The notes beneath the pieces were generated by a model. The model was not told the DNA's origin. It did no database searches and saw nothing but the letters and a program-made list of their open reading frames with translations. From the NCBI GenBank assembly GCA_964036155.1, contig OZ038423.1, positions 76,895,249-76,959,248 on the forward strand: a DNA stretch of 64,000 bases, read 5' to 3'. This DNA is from Diploscapter coronatus (Eukaryota; Nematoda; Chromadorea; Rhabditida; Rhabditidae). The first letter of the stretch is position 1, and each line of letters begins with the position of its first letter. The translations under genes were made by a program, and so were the position numbers. This document shows positions 37,801 through 48,385 of this stretch, piece by piece.

Positions 37801-38722
37801 AGCCTCAACATCGACCACAACAACCACCATAACGTTTCCACTGACGACTGCTTCTTGTCAAAGCGGTACCCTTTTGCACTTTACGCTAATTTGCTAGCAG
37901 ATAGATTCGTGCTTTAACATTTTGAATGCTGTCATGGGCAGATTTTTACTAACGATTAGAAGCAAGCTTTTGTGATAGCGTGCATAGATCATACATTCGT
38001 GTAGAATTTGACAAATCCTAGAATATGGTATCCAAAAAGTCCCAAGGGAAACTTGCAGTGTTGAATAACTCAGGGGAAAGGTAAAAGATGATATTTATTT
38101 GAGGAAGTACAGCGTCGCAATGTGTGACTATGCGTATAACGGTGGGTGGAAGTTCTGGAGGGGCTTATCAGGAAGGCAATTCGGCTGAAATGGATGCGGA
38201 AATGAACTCTACACCGCCTAATCCACTCGAAGAAAACGACTTGAATGGAGATTCAGTAATAGTTTTGAAAGAGACAATTTAAAATCAAGGATGTTTAGGC
38301 TTACCGTGATTATTCTGTATCTCCCGGTCCCAAATCTCTCCAACCCGTCATGAATAGTCGATATAAAAATACGCATTTGCATGCACCGTCCTCAGTTGCA
38401 AAAAGGGTAAGTAAACACGTCTTCCTCGAAAGAATGAACATTAATTTTAGACCAGACGAAACAACATTTCGTTTCAATCCGGCACGAAGTTTCACGATCA
38501 GAAAGAATTGTCCGTTGCGGAAAATGGAAGGCTTCTTGTGCGGAATAGAAGTGTTGGACATGCGGAGAGGAGCAAGAGTAAGGTAAGCAGAAAGTATGGG
38601 TTTTTGAAAATTACTGTAGATTCAATTTTTAGAAAGCTGATTATGAAGAATCTTCGATCGAAAAACAGTCAGACAGTCCGACAACGCCAATGATTCGTAC
38701 CTGTACGCTGTCGGTGAATTAA
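34838..38722 (+). CDS. Peptide GPCR, oxytocin/vasopressin (nematocin) receptor-like
   Basis: Sixteen exons, about 594 residues: 34838-34920, 35001-35151, 35564-35638, 35683-35802, 35960-36081, 36318-36364, 36438-36557, 36785-36875, 36921-37021, 37110-37205, 37235-37381, 37707-37865, 38113-38255, 38299-38406, 38451-38582 and 38633-38722. The N-terminus has three N-glycosylation sites (NSS, NAT, NFT). TM1 has GNFFLIF, TM2 HTCTADLLF, and TM3 starts after the conserved Cys in DLICKLMRYGQ and ends in DRYQAI. TM6 is TCNFFLWMPFCVLNFI and TM7 LGNLNSCFNPWIYILFNG. The TM7 wording is typical of vasopressin/oxytocin receptors, so I favour a nematocin-receptor relative; other peptide receptors remain possible. 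The long Ser/Thr-rich tail spans the last five exons. The intron at 35803 needs a GC donor, and the exon 6/7 junction in extracellular loop 2 is uncertain. A likely trans-splice acceptor lies 4 nt before the ATG. Confidence 0.88.
35159..35452. mobile_element. MITE in GPCR intron 2, inserted at the 5' splice site
   Basis: Ends pair as inverted repeats: left TGCGCTCCCTCTTTTCAAA (from 35161) against right TGCGTCCGCTCTTTTCAAA in reverse complement (ending 35449). The flanks ggtatgca (35151-35158) and ggtatgta (35453-35460) match 7 of 8, a good 8-bp target duplication. The left copy is the working donor of exon 2. No transposase is encoded. Confidence 0.7.
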
Positions 38723-39116
38723 AAACTGTTAAATGAAGAGGAAATTCTTTTCGCGGATAGCTAATAATTCCGATCTCATATCGTGTTTTACAACGGGTAG
38801 TTTTCGCAAGCATTTCGACTTACTAAAAATTTGTTTCAATCTAACGAATATCGATTGAATTTATTGGCTTTCTAAAATAAATATTTCATTTTTCTCAACA
38901 CTTTATTTGTTGTTGTGAGGTTATGTGCCTAACGTACCCCTGAAGTTGTCAAAAACAACCTTTATAGAAATTGCGTCATTCGTCGAGTACTGTTTACGCA
39001 TACTCATGCGACAAATTTCGTTGCTTTTAATTCTAAAGAGCATGGGACTGCTCGATTTTTCATTTTAAAGATAGGCTTTGTCGAGATTTGTTTTATTTAG
39101 TCGGTTGAGGAAAAGA
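38723..39116. other. Short intergenic spacer between the GPCR and RagC genes
   Basis: AT-rich spacer of about 390 bp between two same-strand genes. It should hold the GPCR 3' UTR and the RagC promoter. The sequence ttttatttag at 39091-39100 is a probable trans-splice acceptor for RagC. The spacing is longer than typical for nematode operons. Confidence 0.5.
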
Positions 39117-41472
39117 ATGGCGGATGACGATGATCTGGATGACTACTCGTATGGACTGGGCGATGACGACGACATCGAGGAGAAACCCACCATCATTCTC
39201 GTCGGATTGAAGAGGTTTTTTTTCCCTTTTCCCTGCCATTGCGTTCAGATTCAAGTGCTTTCTTTCCAAAATGAGCAATTTTCGCTCGAAACCTCAAAAA
39301 ACAAAAGATGGAAAGTCGAGTTTTCGGGAAATTACTCATTTCAAATTTTGGAGTGACTGTATTTATACTCTTTGAAGGAAAGAAGTCAAAGCCGAAACTT
39401 TCTGTAAACACAAATTTCCAGAAGCGGCAAGACGTCGATCCGCAAAGTGGTGTTCCAGAAAATGTCCCCTAATGAGACGCTCTTTGTGGAAAGCACGCCC
39501 AGGATCACTACCGAAGGTTAGAGTGAAAAACGAATTTTTGGAATTGGTCATTTCAGACGTTCGCTCCTCGTTCATCAACTTCGAGACGGTCGAGTTTCCG
39601 GGGCAAATGCAGGTCTTCGAGGCAACCACCGATGCCAAGCAGACATTCAAGAGATGCGGTAAAGATCTTAGGGATCGTTTGAGTTGAATTCAATAGATTA
39701 TAAAATGCCGACATTTAGATTTTTCGCTAGCTTCATTGTTGAATTCAAGAATCATTTTCTTCAGTTCCTTTCAAAAGCAGCTATTTTCCAGGAGCCCTGC
39801 TGTTCATAATCGATGCACAGGACCGTTTCGAGAACGCAGTGGAGAAGCTGGCGGAGTACTTCGTCAAGGCCTACAGAATCAATCCGGACATCAAATTCGA
39901 GGTCTTCATCCACAAAGTCGACGGGCTGTCTGAGGAGAATCGCGTCGATGCTAAATTCGAGATTTTCCATCAGGTCTGTTGAATATTTTTAAACAAGTGG
40001 GCAAATTTCGCGCAACGATTTTATGAGAATCTGAATATTCTTGCGACTTATTTGAAGCAGAGTATTGGTTGGTGCATTTCAACCTGCTTTGCGTGAAACT
40101 GATAGATTTTTTTTGTATTTTAGTCCCACGCCGCAAATAAAGAAATGTGATACTTTAGAAAAAAAAAGCACCTCGATAGATTAATGATCGTCAGTAGATA
40201 GCGTAATTTTCATTTTAGGTAAAAGAAAAACTAGCCCTGATCGGAGGTCGAGAGTGCATGGACGAAATCATGGTGTCGTACCATTTGACTTCGATCTACG
40301 ACCACTCCATATTCGAGTCCTTCTCCAAGGTCGTGCAGAATCTCGTCAAGCCTCTGCCCACGCTCGAGAAACTACTCGATATCTTCAATGCGGTAAGATT
40401 TTTAAAATACTATTTTGATCAAGACATTTTAAAATTATAATTGGTTTTAAGATTCTTGAATAATCGGCTTGATTTTGAGGGTTCTTGTGTGGATAAGTCG
40501 TTCCTGTTCGACATCGCTTCGAAAATCTACATCGCGACGGACACGACTCCACTCGATATGCCCACTTACGAAATCTGCTGCGACATGATCGACATCACCA
40601 TCGATTTGTCTACAATTTACGGGTAAATTCTCCTCTTTATTAGTGATGCGGAAAAAGCAGTTATTGGACCCAGCGCAGAGAAAAGTGAGCGGAGCTTATT
40701 CTTTACTTTCCTTTTTGAAAGGCGAGAAGAATAGACTCTGCCCACTTTTCCTTGCGTTGGGTTCAATAGTTGCTTTTTCACGTTACTAATATCATAAAGA
40801 ACATTTTTATTCCTTTGGAAATTTAATGAAATTTTCCTCTTACCAGCTTTCTCTTTTAAACCATTCAAACGTTCCAAAATCCTTCACTTTTAAAATTGTA
40901 AGCTGTCTGAAATGAATATCCAAATTGTCATAACTTCAGAGTGACGCCTGACAAACCGAACCCCTTCGACGAGCAATCTTTCGCTGAAATTCGACTTCGT
41001 GGGGATCAGGCAATAATTAGTATAATTAATCTTCCAATGTTTTCATTGCAGGTTCTGTTCCTTCGTCAAATCAACAAACACCTCGCCCTGGTTTGTGTCA
41101 TCAAACAGCATAACTACGAGAAGCAGGGCACCATCGACTACAACTTTCAATGCTTCAAAAATGTGAGCATTTGTTAAAATAAATCAGATTTTTGTGGCGA
41201 ATACATCATTTTAATATTTCGTCATGTTCAAACGATTATACGTTTAAAAGTTGGACACGTTTGACAAGAGTGTAAAGAAATGTACACATCAAATTACTTG
41301 ACATTGGCACTACCAAAGATATAAATGAACCTCTGATAAAATTCGATTTTCCCGACGGCTTTTTTTCTACTTTTTTTAAAAATAGAAAACAATACTTGAT
41401 TTTTAAAACGTCAATTTTCAGGGTATCGAACAAGTGTTCAAGGTGCGCAACAGGAAAAGCAAGACCAAGTAG
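39117..41472 (+). CDS. ragc-1: RagC/RagD-type GTPase of the lysosomal TORC1 pathway
   Basis: Nine exons: 39117-39214, 39422-39516, 39557-39658, 39792-39973, 40219-40392, 40480-40622, 40940-41009, 41052-41162 and 41422-41472, giving 341 residues. An acidic N-terminus precedes the P-loop [16 protein letters not shown], then [23 protein letters not shown] and the HKVDG specificity motif, all as in RagC/D. The C-terminal roadblock-like half is recognisable from [18 protein letters not shown] and SKIYIATD. Family knowledge: RagC pairs with RagA/B on the lysosome to recruit TORC1 when amino acids are available. Odd points: the G3 motif reads VEFPGQ where human RagC has WDFPGQ, so the DxxG aspartate is a glutamate; the exon 6 acceptor is gag; the intron after 41009 needs a GC donor. 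Confidence 0.95.
40639..40790. repeat. Long imperfect hairpin in ragc-1 intron 6
   Basis: The left arm (attagtgatgcggaaaaagc onward, about 65 nt) pairs with the right arm, which in reverse complement reads attagtaacgtgaaaaagc onward, at about 80% identity, leaving a loop of about 20 nt. Transcribed within the intron it would form a long near-perfect RNA hairpin. It may be a palindromic MITE. Confidence 0.75.
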
Positions 41473-42242
41473 AAAAAATGAAAAATTCGACTTCAACACG
41501 GTTTGCCCATTTTCTGCCAACAAAAATTCCACCACTAGGGTAGTTTTATTTCTTATCTTAATGTTTTAAGACTGGATTGCTGTGGAATTCAGGAATTCGG
41601 AAATTACGAGAAATTTCCTTCATATTCTTGAAATTCACGCCATTTTTATCAGAGTGCAAATTTTCGTCCTTTTATGTACATTCAAAGTTCTAAAAGGGCG
41701 AAGTACTCACCTCATATCAGGACTTTTGATAATTGAATTGAAAAGCTACTTATTCTAGGCGATTTTGCTTTCCTATTCCTTTTCATTAGATGAGATTTTC
41801 AATTTTTTTTAATGAAAATTCCAAATTTTATGACAACTTGTTGCTTTTTCTTTGAACAAATCAGTCCGATGATTCCTCTTATCTGTGTTCGTTCAGGTCT
41901 GACTATCTTCTCTTTTCTTTTTATTATTTTTTGCTCTTTTTTATCATGCTATTTCTCTTTTGTATATAAAATTATCACGCAGAGTTTTAACTTATCGTAT
42001 AAAGATGTCTATTTTTATCTTCGGTATTTCTTCAGAATTATATCCGTTTTAGCGGATTTTATATATTTTCATTTCTGACTTTTCAGATTTTCATTTGACC
42101 CTTATCAAAATCACTTCTAATTCTTCAAAGAGAAGATTACTGAAGTGGTCTTGGTAGGGATAAGCTTTTATCATTTGTTAATTCAGAATAATGATAAATT
42201 TTGATAGTCTGATAATTTCTCTGGTTTTAGATAGGCACTTGA
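41473..42242. other. Intergenic region before the Tid1 gene
   Basis: AT-rich, T-rich on the plus strand. It ends with ctggttttag at about 42221-42230, a probable trans-splice acceptor 12 nt before the ATG at 42243. No exon or RNA gene is supported. Confidence 0.5.
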
Positions 42243-45200
42243 ATGCACCGTAGCAAACTGTTGGCTGCTCGCCGTCTCAGTCGATTGGTCACGTCGGGTG
42301 CAGCTCCATTCAGTCAGTTGAATGCAGGCAGCTCTGCCTCTGCTGCCCCCATCGGACTGCTCAGATGCTCACTCAATTTGCCCAATTGCAGCACAGGGAG
42401 TCTGACGGCTGGATCGTGCTGTAAGTCACGTTTATTTATTCCTCTAAATTTAAAAATGTTATAGATCATTCAAAAGATTATTTTGATCAAATCAAATTTT
42501 CTACGAAGCTTCGGTTTTTCATTCAGAAAAAGGAATATGTATCCTTCTTGCTCTAACAGTTTCTAACCCTATAAGAAGCAGCTCTTCCAACCTCTGTACT
42601 TCTTAAGAGCCCTTTCAATTTGTCAATGAAACCTGAGACCCAAGTGTAACTCGTTCTGTTGCTTTCGCCAACTTCGTGCAATCCGACACGTGTCTTTGTG
42701 ATTGACATCCAAAATATGCAACACAGCTGATTCAGAACGTTTTACACGAAAAATACGAAACTTTACTTGCACTTTATTCTGAACCTCTATTTTCCTTATT
42801 GGGAGTTTCTATAGTTTTTATTCCATCTTTATTTATCAGCCTATCAAAAATCATCTGATAGGTTATAATTTACCTGGGCAAAATTCGGCATTGCTAAAAT
42901 TTTATACTGGATTTTATAGCCCTTATTTGGGCTCGCCATAACTAAAAATTATTCTCTTATCAGGAATAAATTTTCTCCAAATATTTTCCTCTATGAAAAT
43001 AGCTCTCATGGGAAAGAGGCAAGAGATTGAAAAATGGAGTACTGAATTTGTATGATTTCTTGAAAAAAAAAACAACTTTTCAGTATCAACTCGGCAATTT
43101 CACTCATCCTCGAGGAAAAGCAAAGATGACTACTACAAAACACTCGGGGTTGCCAAAAATTCCACTGCTAAGGATATCAAAAAAGCTTACTTTCAAGTAG
43201 GTTTTTTTTTTTATTATTTTCAGAAAAAGAATGGCATTTCTAAGATTTTTTGAAAGAAAAAATATCTGCAAATCTTGGTATAAAATATCCAGAATAAAGA
43301 ACTGGTTGAGAGATCATGAATAAAAATTTCAGTTGGCGAAAAAGTACCATCCCGATGTGAACAAGACGAAAGAGGCGCAGGAGAAATTCCAGGAAATTTC
43401 CGAGGCCTACGAAGTACTCAGTGACGAGACCAAGCGACAACAGTACGATGCTTTCGGAGCTAATCCTATGGGCAGTGGGGCTGGTAAGATCATTTTTCAA
43501 GTAATTATTGGAATCATGAAAACTAGACTCATAGAAGTGGACCTCCACCACTAATTTTGAAAATTATTTACCTATTCTATTTTACTAGCATTTCGCTTCC
43601 AAACTATTGCCTCATTCAAGCCAATGCTAACTGAACGTATATCACATGAAGGCCTGAAAATTGTATATATGAATGAATTTCTCAGCAAGTGGTCCGAGCG
43701 GTGCGGCAGGCAGCCAAGGCTGGCACTACACCGGAAACATCGATGTCAACGAGATTTTCCGGAAAGCTTTCGGATTTGGCGGACCGGTAATTATTCTAAA
43801 TTCAATCGAATCTCTGAGTTCTTTTGCTGAAAGATTGTTTGAAGGACGAGTCTAGTTCTTATCAAAGTCGACGAAAGTTATGATACGGCTGAAGTTACAG
43901 TATAATTTATTCTTGTTTATTTTTTTAAATGAATTATTTTCTTTTTCAGAACCAAAACGGCTTCAACTGGGACTCGTTCGCGGACAGCTCATTCGGCTAT
44001 GCGCCCGCACAAGAAATCATCATGGATATTTCCTTTGAAGAGGCTGTTAGAGGCATGCACTTTTTTCGAGAGAAAAAATGTAGAGACGAGAAATTCAGGA
44101 GCCCAGAAAAGCACGTTCGTCAACATGATCGAGGACTGCATAAAGTGCGATGGCAGCGGAACGGAGCCGGGATATAAGAAGGCAGGTTTCCGAGATTTTC
44201 CATCACAATTCTATCATCTTCCTTTCCGGACTCCTGAGAGCCAGCTACTTTTTTCTTTTTCCCTATCTTCCTCTCACTCTTCTGAAAAGTGAATGGAGAT
44301 CTCAAAAGACCCATTTTATCACTTTGTATGATAAAATATTAATTTTAGCATAAAGTTTTCACAACCATTTCTAGATGATTTTGATAATTGTGATTATTTC
44401 AGGTTTCCTGTCCATACTGCAACGGGACAGGCAGCACGACAGCTCGTATCCAAGGCGGATTTCTCTACACTCAAAGCTGTCAACGATGCAGGGGATCTGG
44501 ATTCTACAATAAGGTTGTATTATTTATCAGCGGTGAGAAATGATGAATTGGCAATTGCAGAACCCCTGTATAGAGTGTGAAGGCAAAGGCCAGTCGATTC
44601 AACGGCGACAAGTCTCCTTCAAAATTCCTGCCGGAACAAATGATAAGGAGACCGTGCAATTCAGGATTGGAAAGGTAGAACTCCTTTTCCATATTTCAAT
44701 ACTAATTGATTTTTTCGCTGTAACTATCGTTACTTCAAAGCTGAAATTATAAATTTCAAATTCTTCCAGCAAGTGCTCTACATCACTTTCAACGTGGCCC
44801 CATCGACAAAATTCCGTCGCGAGAAGGACGATATTCACTGCGATGTGGAGATCACCATGGCACAGGCTGTACTGGGTGGAACTGTGCAGGTAGATATTTG
44901 AAGATTGCTGTATTTTCATAAATCAAGAATCCTGAATTGCATATTTTCAAGATTTCATTAGTGAAAGTGGTAATCTAAGGAAGCTTACAACTTGTGAAAT
45001 TTCAGGTACCCGGAATCAACGAAGACGTCTACATTCACATTCCACCAGGCACTTCGAGTCATACCAAAATGAGGTTGGATTTCATCAAACTCACTTTTTT
45101 GAAAGATACAAATTCAGATTGTCGGGCAAAGGCGTGAAACACCAAAGTGCGTCCGGATTCGGAGATCAGTACATCCATATCAAAGTCGCTGTGCCAAAGT

Positions 45201-46029
45201 AGGAAATTTCGGTTTTCTTAACATGAATATTGAAATTTTCAGATACCTGTCTTCCGAGCAGAAAGACTTGATGTTGAAATGGGCGATGACAGAGAAACCG
45301 AAGAACGGCACGATCAAGGGACTCGATGAAAGCAACAAAGGTTCGTTCCTTCCTTCAAAATAAATAGACTAGTCGATGGCTCTGGCGCCTACGAAATTCT
45401 AGTTTTGCCTTATTGCATCGAATTGATAGTTGCAGTTGGTCATTTCCTTTTAACTTCCAAAGTAGCTTTTCCTTTCTCATGTTCCAGATTATGATATTTT
45501 ACATTTTCTTCTAACAATAACTGCTTTAATTTAGCCCACTTTAATAGGGATTAGACGTGCTCAATTACAGCTATAAGTTCGATGTAAAAATCAACTTTTG
45601 TTTAGGATCAGCGCCAGAGCCGCCGAAAAAAGCAGAGCAGTCAGAAGAGGTGAAGGATGAGAAAGAAAGGGCTAAAGACTGGAAGAAGTCCCGACTGGAT
45701 GAAGACGATGCTGAGCCCCAAGAGGACCTTGTCAAAAATGCCTACAAGAAAATCAAATCCACCATATTCGGCAAGAAATGTACGAGTGATAAAGAAAAAT
45801 ACAAATTTTGTGTTTTCTTGACAAATGCGCGAATACTTTGATTTTGAGAAGATTGAGAGGGCCTGCCTTATTAATTTTAAATAAATTGCAAACTTATGGA
45901 ATTTGTGGGGGAGAAGATTTTTATAAAATAACTTGTCTAAAACTTTAGAAAATTAATTTGTAACGTTTTTCAGAGGAAAAGCCGGGCGCCGTGAAACACG
46001 AATCGACCGAAAACAAGAAAGCTGCCTAG
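42243..46029 (+). CDS. dnj-10: Mitochondrial Hsp40 co-chaperone, Tid1/DNAJA3 type
   Basis: Fourteen exons: 42243-42420, 43084-43196, 43333-43483, 43686-43786, 43950-44052, 44099-44181, 44403-44513, 44561-44674, 44770-44889, 45006-45073, 45118-45198, 45243-45340, 45606-45770 and 45974-46029, about 513 residues. The Arg-rich N-terminus without acidic residues fits a mitochondrial presequence. The J domain (about residues 75-135) has HPD in [10 protein letters not shown], followed by a Gly/Phe region. Four zinc-binding CxxCxG repeats follow ([32 protein letters not shown]), then the substrate-binding beta domains. The family delivers unfolded clients to mtHsp70 and stabilises mtDNA maintenance enzymes. 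Three introns (44053, 44182, 45771) need GC donors; the last also has a GT donor 9 nt downstream at 45780 that would end the protein at once. Confidence 0.95.
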
Positions 46030-46962
46030 CTCGAATCCACTCCTGCAAAAGAATAAGGCTTCATCAAAATGGGTAACATTTTCCTTTGTTCTTTTAAGAC
46101 TCATGCCAATTAGTAATAATTCTCTTTCCAATGAAAGTTTCCTCCAGTTTGGCTAGAAAATTAGTAGCTTTTAAAAATTTGTTTAGGATTTTAAATTTTT
46201 AGTTGAAAAATTAGGCCAATTCAATTGTTGCTTTGAAAACGAGAAAAGTTAGTTAAATTTAGGGTTGAACAAGATCTTTGAGATGATAATTTTAATAATT
46301 GTTCAATTCCTTCAAAATTCATTGTTCTGTTATACCGTTTCCCTAGTTGTTTTCGTTCGAATTATGAACAACCCTTTCGTTCGAGTTTAAATAAAGTTTA
46401 TCAATCAAAAATCTTTTTTTCTCGAGAATGAGCTTTGGTTTTAAATTTTCCTTAAATCGCCTTTACACTTGCACAAATTGTTGTTAAGTTTTTCATCTAA
46501 CACCTCTTGACTTTTCGCCAAAATCATCTAGTCTAAAGTTGGAGTAGCTTTATCTTGAAACAGATGATTACTATGCCAATTAACCGCGTATCGTAGCCTT
46601 TACAGTAAAATGTTGGAAATATATGTTAGAGATAGCTTTTACCACACGCGTATCTAAGTTCACCTGTTCTAATTACGTAAGACACACAGGACCGCACGAG
46701 AGTAGATGCGTGATACCGCGCCCTTTTCTGGCGCCATCAGTCCAGTTTTCGTCGTGTTCCTCCCGCTATTTCCACTATCGTCACTATTCCTCTCCCAGCT
46801 TTCCCTTATCCGTCCAGATTCCTCCATCACTTCTCCCACTCTTCCATGACCACTTGCTTAGCCCTTATCAGTTATCAGTTTGTCTTGGCTTATCAGCGAT
46901 TGTCATTTGCCCCGATTGACAAGTGGTTTTATTTCGGATAATCCGCCCACTTCGTGAGAGAA
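46030..46962. promoter_or_regulatory. Promoter region of the ShKT/nitrobindin gene with GATA sites
   Basis: An aataaa at about 46389 may be the dnj-10 polyadenylation signal. Pyrimidine-rich sequence runs from about 46740 to 46860 on the coding strand. It is followed by three TTATCA cores (GATA sites in reverse) at 46864-46895, within 100 bp of the start codon. No exon is supported. Confidence 0.5.
46864..46895 (-). promoter_or_regulatory. Cluster of three GATA-type sites
   Basis: cttatca, ttatca and cttatca occur within 32 bp, that is, TGATAA(G) on the minus strand. TGATAAG is the preferred site of the intestinal GATA factors ELT-2/ELT-7 in C. elegans. The placement 70-100 bp upstream of a secreted-protein gene fits gut expression; this is inference. 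Confidence 0.5.
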
Positions 46963-48339
46963 ATGCCAAATCTCCATATCTTCAAAAGGACGTCGATAAT
47001 CGTCGTGATTGGGTTGTTTTTGACTTTTGGAGTTGAATTTTCGGATACCAAAAAATCCGACAAATGCAGAGACACCGACATGAATTGCGGATATTTCGTG
47101 AGTTCCCTCATCATTTTTCATCCAATGAATTTCGAGAAGATTAATTAAGAAATATATAAAGTTACTAAGCATTTTCAGCTAGCCGGAAACCCTAGTGCTT
47201 GTTTCGAGAATGAAGTCGTGATGAAGCATTGCCAGCGATCCTGCGAATATTGCGGACCACCTATTCCTAGAAGTTGGTTTTATTTTAATATTATATCTTT
47301 CAGCTTATCGAACAATAAATCAAGAGTCACAAAGATGATTTTTCAATTTCCATCTATCTCTTTCAAGAATTTAGCAAAAGATTTTTGAGAGTACGACGTC
47401 CGCTTGATGTCGCCAAGGTTGAAAGAAGTCGCCTGGATGGTCGGCAGATGGAGGAGCGAATTTGGTGGAAAGGTAAGCAGCTTGACTCTTTTTACAGATA
47501 TATACATTTTCCAGGCATTTTTCCCTACGATCCCGAAATTTTCTTACGGTGAACAAATCGATATCACGATTGGAGATAGTGCTATGAATGTTTCGTCGTT
47601 GAATTATACGTGAGTCAGACATTTTATTTAATTTTTTTTTTTTTATAAATTGCACTCACTGTGCGCAAATAGATTATAGGTTTTGAATCATATCATGTAG
47701 ATTGTCACTTGATCTTCATCGAAGAATCAAAAATGAACAAGAAAATTAAGAGCTTTTGCCTGGGATATATCGCAGCCCGATGGAGATCCCGTCGAAATCC
47801 ACAGTGAAAACGGCTACATCACGGCCAAAGAAATCGATAATAAAACTATCGCTGGCTTCACTACAGCTATGAGTAATGGTGAGTTTTTGTTTGAAAAATC
47901 AAGCAAATTTTTGAATCATATTTTCTGAATATGATTAAAGTCTGATCAATTCTTGCAAAAACACTTATTTTGACCTACAAAGCCAGCAGTTTTTTCTTAT
48001 GGTCACGCTATTTTTGATGAGAGTAAGAAAGTGCAAATTCAAAGATAAAGTTTCAGGGTTTATGACCGTAGAAGAGGGCGAAGTCGCCTCAAATCAAGTA
48101 CGCTTTCGGTTGGATCGGATAGGAAGAATCAATTTTTCGCATGATTCTGCTGTACTATTGGTAAATCTTAATTTTTTTAGAAACATTTGAAACTTGAAAA
48201 GTTGGATACTTTCTAGACAATTCGTGAATGGACATTGCTAGATGAAGAATCGTTCGAAGCTCGATTTCTAATGGCCACAACGATAACTCGCCGACTACAA
48301 GAGCACACTTACATCGTCTATAAAAAGATTTATCCGTAA
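46963..48339 (+). CDS. Secreted ShKT-domain protein with a nitrobindin/THAP4-like domain
   Basis: Seven exons: 46963-47097, 47179-47272, 47390-47472, 47515-47609, 47751-47878, 48057-48160 and 48217-48339, giving 253 residues. A signal peptide (TSIIVVIGLFLTFGV, about residues 10-24) is followed by a six-cysteine ShKT domain (CRDTDMNC ... CFENEVVMKHCQRSCEYC). The rest is a beta-rich domain beginning VAWMVGRWRSEF with the motif FSYGEQIDI and ending EHTYIVYKK, which fits the THAP4 heme-binding/nitrobindin family. A histidine in the last strand lies where I recall the family's heme ligand. The likely role is extracellular binding of a small hydrophobic or heme-type ligand, but nothing in the sequence fixes the ligand. 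The gene converges on ZNF830, with only 46 bp between stop codons. Acceptors of exons 3 and 5 are gag and aag. Confidence 0.85.
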
Positions 48340-48385
48340 TTTTCAGTTTTGAATTTGATAAAATAAATTATTTTCTTCGCGCAAA

